Positions 51,938-58,972 of a DNA stretch of 64,000 nt are shown in pieces. A model generated the notes under the pieces. The model made no database searches and had not been told where the DNA came from. It saw only the letters and a list, made by a program, of their open reading frames with translations. Made by a program: the position numbers and the translations under genes. The DNA is taken from NCBI GenBank assembly GCA_025360585.1, contig JANYBW010000049.1, forward strand, positions 62,001-126,000, read 5' to 3'. Each line of letters begins with the position of its first letter. Position 1 is the first letter of the stretch. This DNA comes from Actinomycetes bacterium. GTDB taxonomy: Bacteria > Actinomycetota > Acidimicrobiia > IMCC26256 > PALSA-610.

Positions 51938-53161
51938 ATGGCCGACTTTTCGCTCGATCTCAACGAAGACCAGCTCACGCTGCAAAGCTGGGTTCACGAC
52001 TTTGCCAAGAACGTGATCCGCCCGGTTGCCGCCGAATACGACCAAAAAGAAGAAACGCCGTGGCCGGTCATAGAAGAGGCCGCAAAGATCGGTTTGTACT
52101 CCGCCGACTTTTTTGCGAGTGCCTTCGCAGACCCGACGGGCCTCACGCTCGCAATCGCGTCCGAAGAACTCGCATGGGGCGATGCCGGTTGCACACTGGC
52201 GTTGCTCGGCACCACGCTCGGCGTTTCAGGAATCCTCGGCAACGGTACGCCCGAACAAATCGGTGAGTGGTTGCCGCAATGTTTCGGCACGCCCGAAAAA
52301 ATTCAGATGGCCGCGTTTGCAGTTTCGGAACCCGACGCGGGTTCCGATGTGTCATCGTTGCGCACCCGTGCGGTTTATGACGAAGCCAAAGATGAATGGG
52401 TTATCAACGGCACGAAAACTTGGATTACCAATGGTGGTATTACCAAAGTCCCGACTGTCCATGTTGTCGTTGCGGCCGTCGAACCTTCGTTGAAGTCTCG
52501 CGGTCATGCATCGTTCGTCGTTCCTCCGGGAACTCCTGGTTGCGAGATGGGCCAGAAGTTCTCCAAGATGGGCATCCGCGCGTCGCACACATCAGAAGTT
52601 GTGTTCACGGACTGTCGCGTTCCCGGATCGTGTCTCCTCGGCGGTAAAGAGAAACTCGACGCGCGCCTCGCTCGGGCCCGCGAAGGACAGAGCTCGCGAG
52701 TTCAGGCCGCGATGGCAACGTTTGAAGCCTCGCGTCCGTTAGTGGGTGCACAAGCCATAGGCATCGCCCGGGCCGCTTATGAATACGCGCTCGACTACGC
52801 CAAAGAGCGCGAAGCATTCGGGCGTAAAATCATCATGAACCAAGGCATTGGATTCAAGCTCGCCGACATGAAGATGCACATCGACGCGGCACGTTTGCTC
52901 GTATGGCGCGCGTGCTGGATGGGCCGCACTGGCAAACAGTTTGTGAGTGGCGAAGGCTCGATGAGCAAGCTGTACGCAGGTGAGGTCGCTGTGCGAGTCA
53001 CCGACGAAGCAATCCAGATCCTCGGTGGCGCCGGCTACGTCAAAGAACACCCAGTCGAGCAATGGCACCGCGACTCGAAGATCTACACAATTTTCGAGGG
53101 CACAAGCGAGATCCAACGCCTGGTCATCGCCCGCGCCATCTCTGGCCTGCACATTCCCTGA
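51938..53161 (+). CDS. Acyl-CoA dehydrogenase
   Basis: A 407-residue flavoprotein starting at ATG 51938 with GGAG upstream. FAD and substrate motifs are A-F-A-V-S-E-P-D-A-G-S-D, W-I-T-N-G-G and the C-terminal I-L-G-G-A-G-Y. The catalytic base is expected at the glutamate of Y-T-I-F-E-G-T-S-E-I-Q. It oxidises an acyl-CoA to the enoyl-CoA, passing electrons to ETF. Its last ~95 bases recur at 58878 and 62825, and a recombinase gene begins immediately downstream, so this gene seems to be the attachment target of an integrative element that leaves the protein intact. Confidence 0.95.
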   Translation: MADFSLDLNEDQLTLQSWVHDFAKNVIRPVAAEYDQKEETPWPVIEEAAKIGLYSADFFASAFADPTGLTLAIASEELAWGDAGCTLALLGTTLGVSGILGNGTPEQIGEWLPQCFGTPEKIQMAAFAVSEPDAGSDVSSLRTRAVYDEAKDEWVINGTKTWITNGGITKVPTVHVVVAAVEPSLKSRGHASFVVPPGTPGCEMGQKFSKMGIRASHTSEVVFTDCRVPGSCLLGGKEKLDARLARAREGQSSRVQAAMATFEASRPLVGAQAIGIARAAYEYALDYAKEREAFGRKIIMNQGIGFKLADMKMHIDAARLLVWRACWMGRTGKQFVSGEGSMSKLYAGEVAVRVTDEAIQILGGAGYVKEHPVEQWHRDSKIYTIFEGTSEIQRLVIARAISGLHIP

Positions 53162-54144
53162 TTTTGTCGCGGCAAGAGCGTCCGACCTCGAACGCAGCGG
53201 GGCGCACCGTCAGCGACACTTTGGAGGCCTGGCGCGAAATCAGCGAACCGCTGTGGACTCAAGCGACTCGTCGCGACTACGTCAGCCGTTTGAAGCAGGT
53301 CCAAGCCGATTCGATCGCGGCGGTGTCGCTCGCCGGGCTCAGCGTGAGCGATGTTGAGTGTTGGCACGCGCGAATGCGCCGTGTTGGGATTGGTGAAGCG
53401 GCGATCCGCGGCCGTCATCAAGTACTGCGCGCCGCCGTCGCGCAATCGGTGCGATGGGAATGGATCGGTATCAACCCTGTGGCCAACGCGCGACTGCGCC
53501 AACCGCGATCGAAGCCACGCGAGGCGATGACTCCCGACGAAGTTCGTGGTGTCATTTCTTGCGCTGCAACGATTGATCCGATCGCCGCACTCGCGTTGCG
53601 CGTTGCGGCCGTCGCCGGCGCTCGACGCTCCGAGCTGGCCGCGTTGCGGTGGGACGAAGTCGTCGACGGCAAGCTCACGATCGATAGCAGCGTCGAAGAG
53701 GTAAGCAATGGCGACCGCACGCGTACATACACCGATGCTCCGACGAAAACTGGGACCACACGATCCGTGCGCCTGGATGCTTCGACACTCGAGGAGATCG
53801 CTGCTCTGCGTTCGACACGAGAAGATGTCTCGCCGTTCATGTTTTCGCTCGGCGCCTCGCCCGCGCCGCCCGCACGAATCGGATGGTGGTGGACCCGGGC
53901 GCGCGACCTCGCGGGCCTCGACAAGAAATGGCGGTTGCACGATCTCCGCCACTGGTCGGCAACCATCGGCATCAGTAGCGGTCACGACGTTCGCACCGTC
54001 GCCGGTCGGCTCGGTCATGCCAACCCTGCGATGACGTTGCGGGTCTACGCCCACGCGGTGGAAAACGCCGACGCGTCGCTTGCTGCGCATCTTGGTCACC
54101 TTCTTGACCCGTTGCCTCATGTCAAATTGCGCGCTTTGGGGTAG
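53062..54144 (+). CDS. Tyrosine recombinase/integrase, apparently missing its N-terminal domain
   Basis: The frame opens at ATG 53062, but its first 40 residues are only the out-of-frame reading of the acyl-CoA dehydrogenase end. Real integrase similarity begins near 53182 with the core-binding domain (G-R-T-V-S-D-T-L-E-A-W, then V-R-W-E-W-I-G-I-N-P-V). The catalytic domain is complete: Arg188/189 in G-A-R-R-S-E-L, His293 and Arg296 in H-D-L-R-H-W, His319 in L-G-H-A and Tyr329. The arm-binding N-terminal domain usual in such proteins is absent. The last codons run into the IS terminal repeat at 54111, so the C-terminus may also be altered. It is either a remnant or an enzyme whose start depends on the integration site. 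Confidence 0.8.
   Translation: MAPRLEDLHNFRGHKRDPTPGHRPRHLWPAHSLILSRQERPTSNAAGRTVSDTLEAWREISEPLWTQATRRDYVSRLKQVQADSIAAVSLAGLSVSDVECWHARMRRVGIGEAAIRGRHQVLRAAVAQSVRWEWIGINPVANARLRQPRSKPREAMTPDEVRGVISCAATIDPIAALALRVAAVAGARRSELAALRWDEVVDGKLTIDSSVEEVSNGDRTRTYTDAPTKTGTTRSVRLDASTLEEIAALRSTREDVSPFMFSLGASPAPPARIGWWWTRARDLAGLDKKWRLHDLRHWSATIGISSGHDVRTVAGRLGHANPAMTLRVYAHAVENADASLAAHLGHLLDPLPHVKLRALG
53083..53177 (+). repeat. Putative attachment repeat, copy A (3' end of intact acyl-CoA dehydrogenase)
   Basis: This covers the last 26 codons plus 16 bases beyond the stop. Copy B (58878-58972) is the same length and differs only in a two-codon patch near its start and one C-to-A change near the end; the match includes ATTTTGTCGCGGCAAGA beyond the stop. 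Copy C (62825-62903) matches in protein sequence but less in DNA. Repeats of a gene's 3' end flanking inserted DNA are the mark of tyrosine-recombinase elements. Confidence 0.85.
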
Positions 54145-54175
54145 TCGTTGCCTCATTTAAGAATGCGCGCTTTGG
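54111..54175 (+). repeat. Left IS end: two direct 29-bp terminal repeats
   Basis: Both units start GTTGCCTCAT and end GCGCGCTTTGG, with a start-to-start distance of 36 bases. The outer unit overlaps the last 11 codons of the recombinase frame. Confidence 0.9.
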
Positions 54176-54351
54176 TTCGTGATATTTGACTGTCCACGGT
54201 CGGTGAACCGGGGTCTGATTTTCTGCTGGAGTTGGGCGTAGCAATGCGTTTTGTGTCGCTGCGGGTCCGGCGGTCGCCGTAAGGATTCCGGCAACGGCAT
54301 GAGAGTCCCGTCGCGGTGATGCTCGGCTCTGATCGATACCAGCCGCGCTGG

Positions 54352-55563
54352 TTACGACGCCTTGCGTACTTGTCGGCGCGCAGGGACTTCGGGTTTGCGC
54401 GCTGCGACGGCTTTCGCTGTTGTGAGTTTGAGAAGCTCTTGGGTGACCCGTTGTATCTCGCGTTGGATCGCTGCTGGGTTCAACGTCGCGTGGATGTCGG
54501 CCATCTCGTGTTTGTGTTTCGCGGTGACGTTGGCGTGGCGTTCCGCTCGGCGGTGTGGCGTGAGTGGGCTGTCATAGGTCTTGGTGACCTTGGCGCCGTC
54601 ACGAACTTTCGTTAACAGTTTTTGTTGAGCCAAGAAATAGTTCGTGATCTGTGATTGCAATGGCCAGATCTGATTCAGTAACGCGAGTTCAGTGGGCGTG
54701 TCGTAGCGGTGATAGCCAACAACGGTGCGCACGACAGCCCAGTTCTTTTGTTCAACGTGGCAACCATCATTTGAGTTCCCTGGCCGTGATCGCGTGAATC
54801 TGATCTCGCGTTGCTTGCACCAATGCAGGAGGTGATGGTTGATGAACTCCGAACCGTTATCGGAATCGATTCCGAGTATCGGAAACGGCATGATTTCACT
54901 GATCTGTTCGAGCGCTTCGATCACCCATTTCCGTGCCTTGTTCTGCACGGAACGGTTCTCGGTCCAGCCAGTCGCGATGTCGGTGACAGTGAGTGTGTAG
55001 GCATGTTCACCCATCGCGTTGCCGCCTTCGTGGCCGACGAGATCGATCTCAACAAAACCGGGTACCGCGTCGTTCCATTGCGCCCACGTCCGGATCGGGA
55101 TCGAGTCTTTCAGCAGCGAACCAGGTTTGGTATGCGAACGTCCGCGTAATCGCATTGCGGCTCGTTTAGGAGCGAGACGACGATCGATCGTTGCGGCTGA
55201 CATCACAACAAGCAGCGCAGCAGTCTCATCACTGATCTTGAGTTCATCGAAACGTCGTAACGTCACGACGAGTTCGTTCATCACGGGCGCGAGGCGTTTG
55301 CCACACGGTGCGCCAAGCACCGCCCAACAGAACCGCAACGCGACGATCACCTCCAGGCCATACTTCGCTGGGCGTGGCCGGCGCGCCTTGACGATCTTGG
55401 GACGTAACGACGCGTTGAGCGCCCGACGAGCGTGGCCCCGAGTCCAGCCCGTCGACGCGCATAACTCATCCACGATCTGGATTTTGAGGGCCCGCGAACC
55501 GTTCATATAGCGGTGTGCAGTCGTTCGTGTGACTGCTTGACGTTGGCTCAAAGTCAATCCCAT
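54352..55563 (-). CDS. DDE (rve-domain) transposase
   Basis: A 403-residue transposase. The N-terminal third has a helix-turn-helix-like region (L-S-Q-R-Q-A-V-T-R-T-T-A-H-R-Y). The integrase-core domain has Asp174 in E-I-D-L-V, Asp235 in S-D-N-G-S-E-F and Glu271 in H-V-E-Q-K-N, giving the exact DD(35)E spacing. The C-terminus is basic. It resembles actinobacterial ISNCY/IS481-like integrase-catalytic-domain proteins, but I cannot fix the family. It appears intact and sits between doubled inverted repeats, so the element may be active. Confidence 0.85.
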   Translation of the reverse strand: MGLTLSQRQAVTRTTAHRYMNGSRALKIQIVDELCASTGWTRGHARRALNASLRPKIVKARRPRPAKYGLEVIVALRFCWAVLGAPCGKRLAPVMNELVVTLRRFDELKISDETAALLVVMSAATIDRRLAPKRAAMRLRGRSHTKPGSLLKDSIPIRTWAQWNDAVPGFVEIDLVGHEGGNAMGEHAYTLTVTDIATGWTENRSVQNKARKWVIEALEQISEIMPFPILGIDSDNGSEFINHHLLHWCKQREIRFTRSRPGNSNDGCHVEQKNWAVVRTVVGYHRYDTPTELALLNQIWPLQSQITNYFLAQQKLLTKVRDGAKVTKTYDSPLTPHRRAERHANVTAKHKHEMADIHATLNPAAIQREIQRVTQELLKLTTAKAVAARKPEVPARRQVRKAS

Positions 55564-55604
55564 CCGCTGGGATTACCGGCTACAAAACCCGATCAGCCGG
55601 AACG

Positions 55605-55668
55605 CCAGCGCGCGCATTTCTCAATGAGGCAACGACCCCATCCAGGCGCGCATAATTGATGAGTCAAC
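55605..55668 (-). repeat. Right IS end: two inverted terminal repeats
   Basis: On the minus strand the inner unit reads GTTGCCTCATTGAGAAATGC and the outer GTTGACTCATCAATTATGCG, each followed by GCGC and GG. They are inverted relative to the left pair. A third partial match, GATGAGTTAAC, follows at 55711-55721. Confidence 0.9.
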
Positions 55669-55734
55669 GCGATGGCTTGACATGTGTGTGTGTGTGTGTG
55701 TCAACGTGTCGATGAGTTAACGCGATGGCTTGAT
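55658..55734. repeat. Duplicated 24-bp sequence flanking a (TG)n tract
   Basis: GATGAGTCAACGCGATGGCT (from 55658) recurs as GATGAGTTAACGCGATGGCT (from 55711). Between them is an uninterrupted TG dinucleotide run (55683-55701). Part of the outer IS repeat is included in the duplicated segment, so it probably arose with the insertion. Confidence 0.8.
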
Positions 55735-55793
55735 ACGAACCAACCAACGCGGTACTTCGATGAAACCTAAATTTGTTTTGGAGGTCTGGTAAC

Positions 55794-56525
55794 ATGAAGC
55801 GCTATTTCTTACTTGCCGTGCTGAGTGTCGGAGCAATTTTGCCAGCAATTGCTTCGCCGGCACAAGCGGCGAGCTGCTCGCAAGGTGATTTGACCTCGGG
55901 CGGCTACACTCATACAAATGCGGGCGTCGGTTTCGGTGATGTGGGCGTCGCCGCGACAATCATCGAGCGGGATGCGAATCCATTTTGCACTCCCAATACG
56001 GGGTCGTCCAATGCGCGTTACCAGAGGATTATTCTTTCGGGTCAGAGTAACAGTGGCACGCATCCGTTTCAGTATCTCGAAATCGGCATTGGAAAGTACG
56101 CTGGCGCGCAATTGTGCGTGTATTACGCTGAATCACTCGATCTTGCTATCAACCCAATCGTCGATCACCCGCATTGCGAGATCACACTCGACCCGAACGA
56201 TAGCAGCGGCTATAATTACGCATTGTCAAGGTCGGCTGGTGCATTGACGGCCATCGTGGGTCTATTCCCGATGCACACCTATGGCATCGATCCTCAAACC
56301 GATTGGATCACTAACACGCGTGCTACCGGGTGGTCCGTCGCGGCGGGCTACCTTCAAACGAAGTGGCCAGGGACATCGGCGCTACCGACCGCCGAAGCGT
56401 TGTTGAAGGTTCAGCCAAACAACTCGACGACCTTCGTGGCACCGACGATATTTACAAAGAACGTCTATCGTGCAAGTGGAACCGTAAGCGGAATGGCCTT
56501 TGGAGGGTTTGTTGTATATGAATAG
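55794..56525 (+). CDS. Secreted protein of unknown function (island gene 1)
   Basis: A 243-residue protein from ATG 55794 with a strong TTGGAGG site nine bases upstream. It has a typical signal peptide: M-K-R, a hydrophobic core and a likely cleavage after A-Q-A-A. The mature part is rich in Gly, Ser, Thr and Asn with few cysteines (about four, possibly two disulfides), and has no family I recognise. The composition is more AT-rich than that of backbone genes. It overlaps the next gene by eight bases, so the two are translationally coupled. It is probably an extracellular or wall-associated protein carried by the element. Confidence 0.75.
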   Translation: MKRYFLLAVLSVGAILPAIASPAQAASCSQGDLTSGGYTHTNAGVGFGDVGVAATIIERDANPFCTPNTGSSNARYQRIILSGQSNSGTHPFQYLEIGIGKYAGAQLCVYYAESLDLAINPIVDHPHCEITLDPNDSSGYNYALSRSAGALTAIVGLFPMHTYGIDPQTDWITNTRATGWSVAAGYLQTKWPGTSALPTAEALLKVQPNNSTTFVAPTIFTKNVYRASGTVSGMAFGGFVVYE

Positions 56526-57048
56526 GAAATCGTGGCTTTGGCTGGGAGCTGCGACGCTCACAGCAACATTGGGCGGCGCTCTGGCAGTAAACGCAACATC
56601 GGCATCGACTGCCGCCACAGCTCCGCCGATCATGTCGTTGACCAGCGACTACGCAATGCCGGGTATGTATCAGCAATTTCAAGTTCCGACTGCTGCCGAC
56701 GGTCACGTTGTGATCAATGCAGCCGACGCGGTGAAGGCATTACGAGACCTCCAAAGTGTATTGACCACCGAACCGGTAGTCTTTACCGCGGTGGTGAAGG
56801 GCTTGTACGGCGATCCAGTCACGGGCGCGTCCAAGGACGGTCTGGCGGTAGTTGCGATGGCCAATGGCCCATCTATGCCGATCGACATGACTCGAATTCG
56901 ACAAGCAGAACTAGGCCTAGAGTCCAAGATAACCCCTGCGACCAACCTCCCGCCGCGGACCTATATGGTGATTGTTGACCCCACGACGGGACGCATGTTA
57001 CAATCGAGCTCCGCTCTGCCTCAGGCAGTTCCACCGCAGCTCGGTTGA
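56518..57048 (+). CDS. Secreted or membrane-anchored protein of unknown function (island gene 2)
   Basis: A 176-residue protein from ATG 56518 with GGAGG ten bases before. The N-terminus (M-N-R-K-S-W-L-W-L-G-A-A-T-L-T) is a signal peptide or anchor, probably cleaved near A-L-A-V-N-A. The mature part is acidic and lacks cysteine. The end is L-P-Q-A-V-P-P-Q-L-G. It is coupled to the preceding secreted protein, and both are transcribed towards a strong hairpin at 57075-57108. No homologous family is recognised. Confidence 0.72.
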   Translation: MNRKSWLWLGAATLTATLGGALAVNATSASTAATAPPIMSLTSDYAMPGMYQQFQVPTAADGHVVINAADAVKALRDLQSVLTTEPVVFTAVVKGLYGDPVTGASKDGLAVVAMANGPSMPIDMTRIRQAELGLESKITPATNLPPRTYMVIVDPTTGRMLQSSSALPQAVPPQLG

Positions 57049-57074
57049 GAACTGCCAAGAGTCCCGGGCCTGTT

Positions 57075-57108
57075 CGCGCTCGACCAAGCGATCGCTTGGT
57101 CGAGCGCG
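57075..57108. terminator. 34-bp perfect palindrome, probable terminator
   Basis: CGCGCTCGACCAAGCG is followed directly by its complement (ATCGCTTGGTCGAGCGCG as read). It starts 26 bases after the stop of the secreted-protein pair. There is no U-run, which is common in high-GC actinobacteria. A recombinase or protein-binding site is the alternative reading. Confidence 0.6.
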
Positions 57109-57137
57109 ATTGGCTGAGCCTGCCATTTGTACCTGTG

Positions 57138-57257
57138 TCAAGCTGCGAGTGACGGTGCGTTGGGTAGGTCGTTGAGGAGAGTTCGCAAGGCGATGTCTGC
57201 GAGTCGACGTTTGAGGTCGCGAAATGCTTCGGCGCTTTGGTTTCGGCCGCCCACGAA
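57138..57257 (-). pseudogene. C-terminal fragment resembling an IS110-type transposase
   Basis: The 39 codons end A-E-A-F-R-D-L-K-R-R-L-A-D-I-A-L-R-T-L-L-stop-proximal, which resembles the tail of IS110-family transposases (x-E-A-x-R-x-L-K-R-R-L-S-D). An in-frame stop lies just upstream and no other domain remains. The call rests on one motif from memory. Confidence 0.35.
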
Positions 57258-57587
57258 TCAGTAGCTCGCTGGAAACGGCTGACCAGCACCTGACAGCGTG
57301 CAGTGTGCCCTGCACTCGCAACCCCGGCTTCGACGGGTACTTGACCGCACTCCCCGTAGAAATCTGGGCAGAGGTTGTTGGTGGCGAGATGGGAGAGTGC
57401 TCGGGCGTCGTGGACGAGCGGCTACGCGATGTGAACTGGCGCCGCGTGAAGGATCATCTCGGGTTGGGTCGTGGCGTTCCTCGACGCCGCGGCGACCGCT
57501 CGATGGGTAACTGAGGGCAGTTTGGATTGCGCTGGGTTGGGTTGACTTTTGATGCGCGAGAACCTGTGTCGCTGTGTCGTAGCATCC
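57258..57587. other. Gene-free stretch in the island
   Basis: About 330 bases between the transposase remnant and the first direct repeat. I see no open frame with family character, no promoter-like element and no strong hairpin. Confidence 0.5.
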
Positions 57588-57720
57588 AACATTTCATCCA
57601 ACACTCGCAATGGCACTGGGTGGAAATCGACTGACTGAACGGACGCGAGTTCGGAATAAGTGCAGTTCAACGGATTCCGTGAGAGGTGGTGCACGCGATT
57701 GTTCTGATTCATAATCCTTC
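57588..57720. repeat. Direct repeat R1 (partner at 58582-58715)
   Basis: R1 and R2 share AACATTTCATCCAACA at the start, TTCAACGGATT in the middle and TCATAAT near the end, with similar internal spacing, and lie about 1 kb apart. They bracket the two small genes at 57867-58516. The right end of R1 continues into a tRNA 3' fragment; R2 retains only the anticodon-loop part. Confidence 0.8.
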
Positions 57721-57750
57721 GGTCGCAGGTTCGAACCCTGCCGGGCCCAC
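57704..57750 (+). tRNA. 3' fragment of a tRNA gene (anticodon loop to acceptor), Met-type CAT
   Basis: It begins with an anticodon-arm-like CTGATTCATAATCC (anticodon CAT). It continues with the T arm GCAGG-TTCGAAC-CCTGC (57725-57741) and an acceptor 3' strand CGGGCCC plus A-C. The D arm and 5' acceptor strand are missing, so it cannot be a functional gene. Tyrosine-recombinase elements typically leave such tRNA 3' pieces as attachment sites. Confidence 0.8.
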
Positions 57751-57866
57751 TTGTTGGATTGCCTTCGCTGCGCTTCGGTGGCGAGGAGCACGCCACGCCA
57801 GTCTCTCGTTCCTCGCTCGTGCGATGGCTTGACTCCCGCATGTTGAATTGCCTCGCTGCGTTGGTG

Positions 57867-58103
57867 TTAGGCGACCGCCGAATGCGCTTCGTCGAACAAC
57901 ACTTCGACAGTGATGATCTCGCTCGTTTCATTGAAGCCGACGATACGGGCCCGCACCGGGTCTTGCTCGTCGTCGCCGAGTAGCACGATGCTGCCATAGG
58001 TGATTTCGAGATCCGGCCGCGCCCACGACCGCAGCACCTCGGCGTGATTGTCGCCATCGATCTCGTTTGGGTCGTACCAGATGTCGTACGTCGTGTGGTC
58101 CAT
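57867..58103 (-). CDS. Small acidic hypothetical protein (second gene of a two-gene module)
   Basis: A 78-residue protein, strongly acidic, with the core I-V-L-L-G-D-D-E-Q-D-P-V-R-A-R-I-V-G that looks like a small beta barrel. I recall similar short proteins paired with a ~130-residue partner in other actinobacteria, without known function. It starts 11 bases after the stop of that partner on the same strand. It could be an antitoxin or a small regulator (speculative). Confidence 0.6.
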   Translation of the reverse strand: MDHTTYDIWYDPNEIDGDNHAEVLRSWARPDLEITYGSIVLLGDDEQDPVRARIVGFNETSEIITVEVLFDEAHSAVA

Positions 58104-58114
58104 CGTTTTCGAGT

Positions 58115-58516
58115 TTATCGCTTGCGGGTTCGGACGAATCCCGGGTTATCGAATGGCGGGCTGAAGACCGAACGGAGTCGATCCAATGTGGACGATTCGG
58201 TATCTGCCAGCACAATTGTCCAATGCAAGTCACCTGCTGTGTCCAGTACCGGGAATCCCGCGTGTCTCAAGTCTTCGCCGAATGCAGTCCGGATTCTGAG
58301 GCGCGACGCGATTCCTTGGTTCCGCTTGCTGAGCTCTTCAATGCTGCCGTTTGGTGCTTCGAAGACACTGATTCCGTCGAAGCCCCATTTCGCTCGGGTG
58401 AGCTGACACGCTTTGCGAACGAGCGCGTCATCCAGCGCGTGTTCGCCACCGCGCACGACGAGAAGTGGAGAAGCAGTCGACGCCCCGCGCAACTGAATCG
58501 GTTCGGGAATATCCAT
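58115..58516 (-). CDS. Hypothetical protein (first gene of a two-gene module)
   Basis: A 133-residue soluble protein: L-L-V-V-R-G-G-E-H-A-L-D-D-A-L-V-R-K-A near the start, K-W-G-F-D-G-I-S-V-F-E and a late H-W-T-I-V-L-A. The C-terminus is basic (F-V-R-T-R-K-R). There is no signal peptide and no recognised enzyme motif. It is followed by the small acidic gene, and the pair sits inside direct repeats R1/R2, one of which carries a tRNA fragment. So it behaves like the cargo of a small integrated cassette. A toxin-antitoxin pair is one option, but nothing in the sequence proves it. Confidence 0.65.
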   Translation of the reverse strand: MDIPEPIQLRGASTASPLLVVRGGEHALDDALVRKACQLTRAKWGFDGISVFEAPNGSIEELSKRNQGIASRLRIRTAFGEDLRHAGFPVLDTAGDLHWTIVLADTESSTLDRLRSVFSPPFDNPGFVRTRKR

Positions 58517-58581
58517 CGTTTCAAACGTACCCGGCGCCTCGGGTCACCCTCGGCAAGGCGCTGCAACTCGCAAATCGATGC

Positions 58582-58715
58582 AACATTTCATCCAACATTC
58601 TGAGTGGTACTGCATGGAAATTGACGGTGTGAATGGACGCGAGTGCGGAATAGGTGCTGTTCAACGGATTGCGTGACAGCTTGTGCACGTGATGGTTTTG
58701 ACTCATAATTGCTTG
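58582..58715. repeat. Direct repeat R2 (partner at 57588-57720)
   Basis: See R1. R2 ends with TTTTGACTCATAATTGCTTGG, a tRNA-Met-like anticodon arm, but the T arm is absent; the sequence then passes into the copy-B attachment module. Confidence 0.8.
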
Positions 58716-58751
58716 GGAGCGTTTCTCAAATGCTTGGCGCATGCAACTGCA

Positions 58752-58972
58752 AAGTGTCCCTATTTGTCCCTAACAACTCGTCGTCACGGCATGGAATCAA
58801 TGCTTCTGACGACGTTGGCGGACGCGAAGTTGCAGGTCACGGCATTGCATGGCATGAGGCGGACGTTGGTGGCACAGCTACACAATTTTCGAGGGCACGT
58901 CCGAGATCCAACGCCTGGTCATCGCCCGCGCCATCTCTGGCCTGCAAATTCCCTGATTTTGTCGCGGCAAGA
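58752..58972 (+). repeat. Element-end module with attachment repeat, copy B
   Basis: The first 126 bases (58752-58877) are homologous to 62699-62824 and start with a TGTCCCTA pair (58755, 58765). The last 95 bases match the end of the acyl-CoA dehydrogenase (copy A), including bases past the stop; one change would make the penultimate His a Gln. The module thus marks the right boundary of segment 1. A 16-codon piece of dehydrogenase protein is readable here but no gene body. Confidence 0.85.

Larger units (their letters stand above)
54111..55668 (-). mobile_element. Insertion sequence with doubled terminal inverted repeats
   Basis: One DDE transposase gene is bounded by two related repeats at each end. 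Left units are 54111-54139 and 54147-54175; right units, inverted, are 55605-55633 and 55642-55668. Consensus is GTTGCCTCAT, six variable bases, ATGCGCGC, three variable bases, GG; the outermost right unit is two bases shorter and has GTTGACTCAT. I see no clear target duplication immediately outside the outer repeats. The left end lies at the 3' end of the recombinase gene. Confidence 0.85.

Noticed and set aside
53083-54156. Long minus-strand frame (357 codons) opposite the recombinase
   Set aside because: It is the antisense shadow of a gene with complete catalytic motifs; the translation shows no family features.
55683-55701. The TG run as a functional Z-DNA or regulatory element
   Set aside because: It lies between duplicated IS-end sequences and is best explained by slippage; no evidence for function.
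57594-57791. Minus-strand frame reading W-A-R-Q-G-S-N-L-R-P-K-D-Y-E-S as a protein
   Set aside because: This is the well-known spurious translation of the antisense strand of a tRNA 3' end; the tRNA fragment at 57704-57750 explains it.
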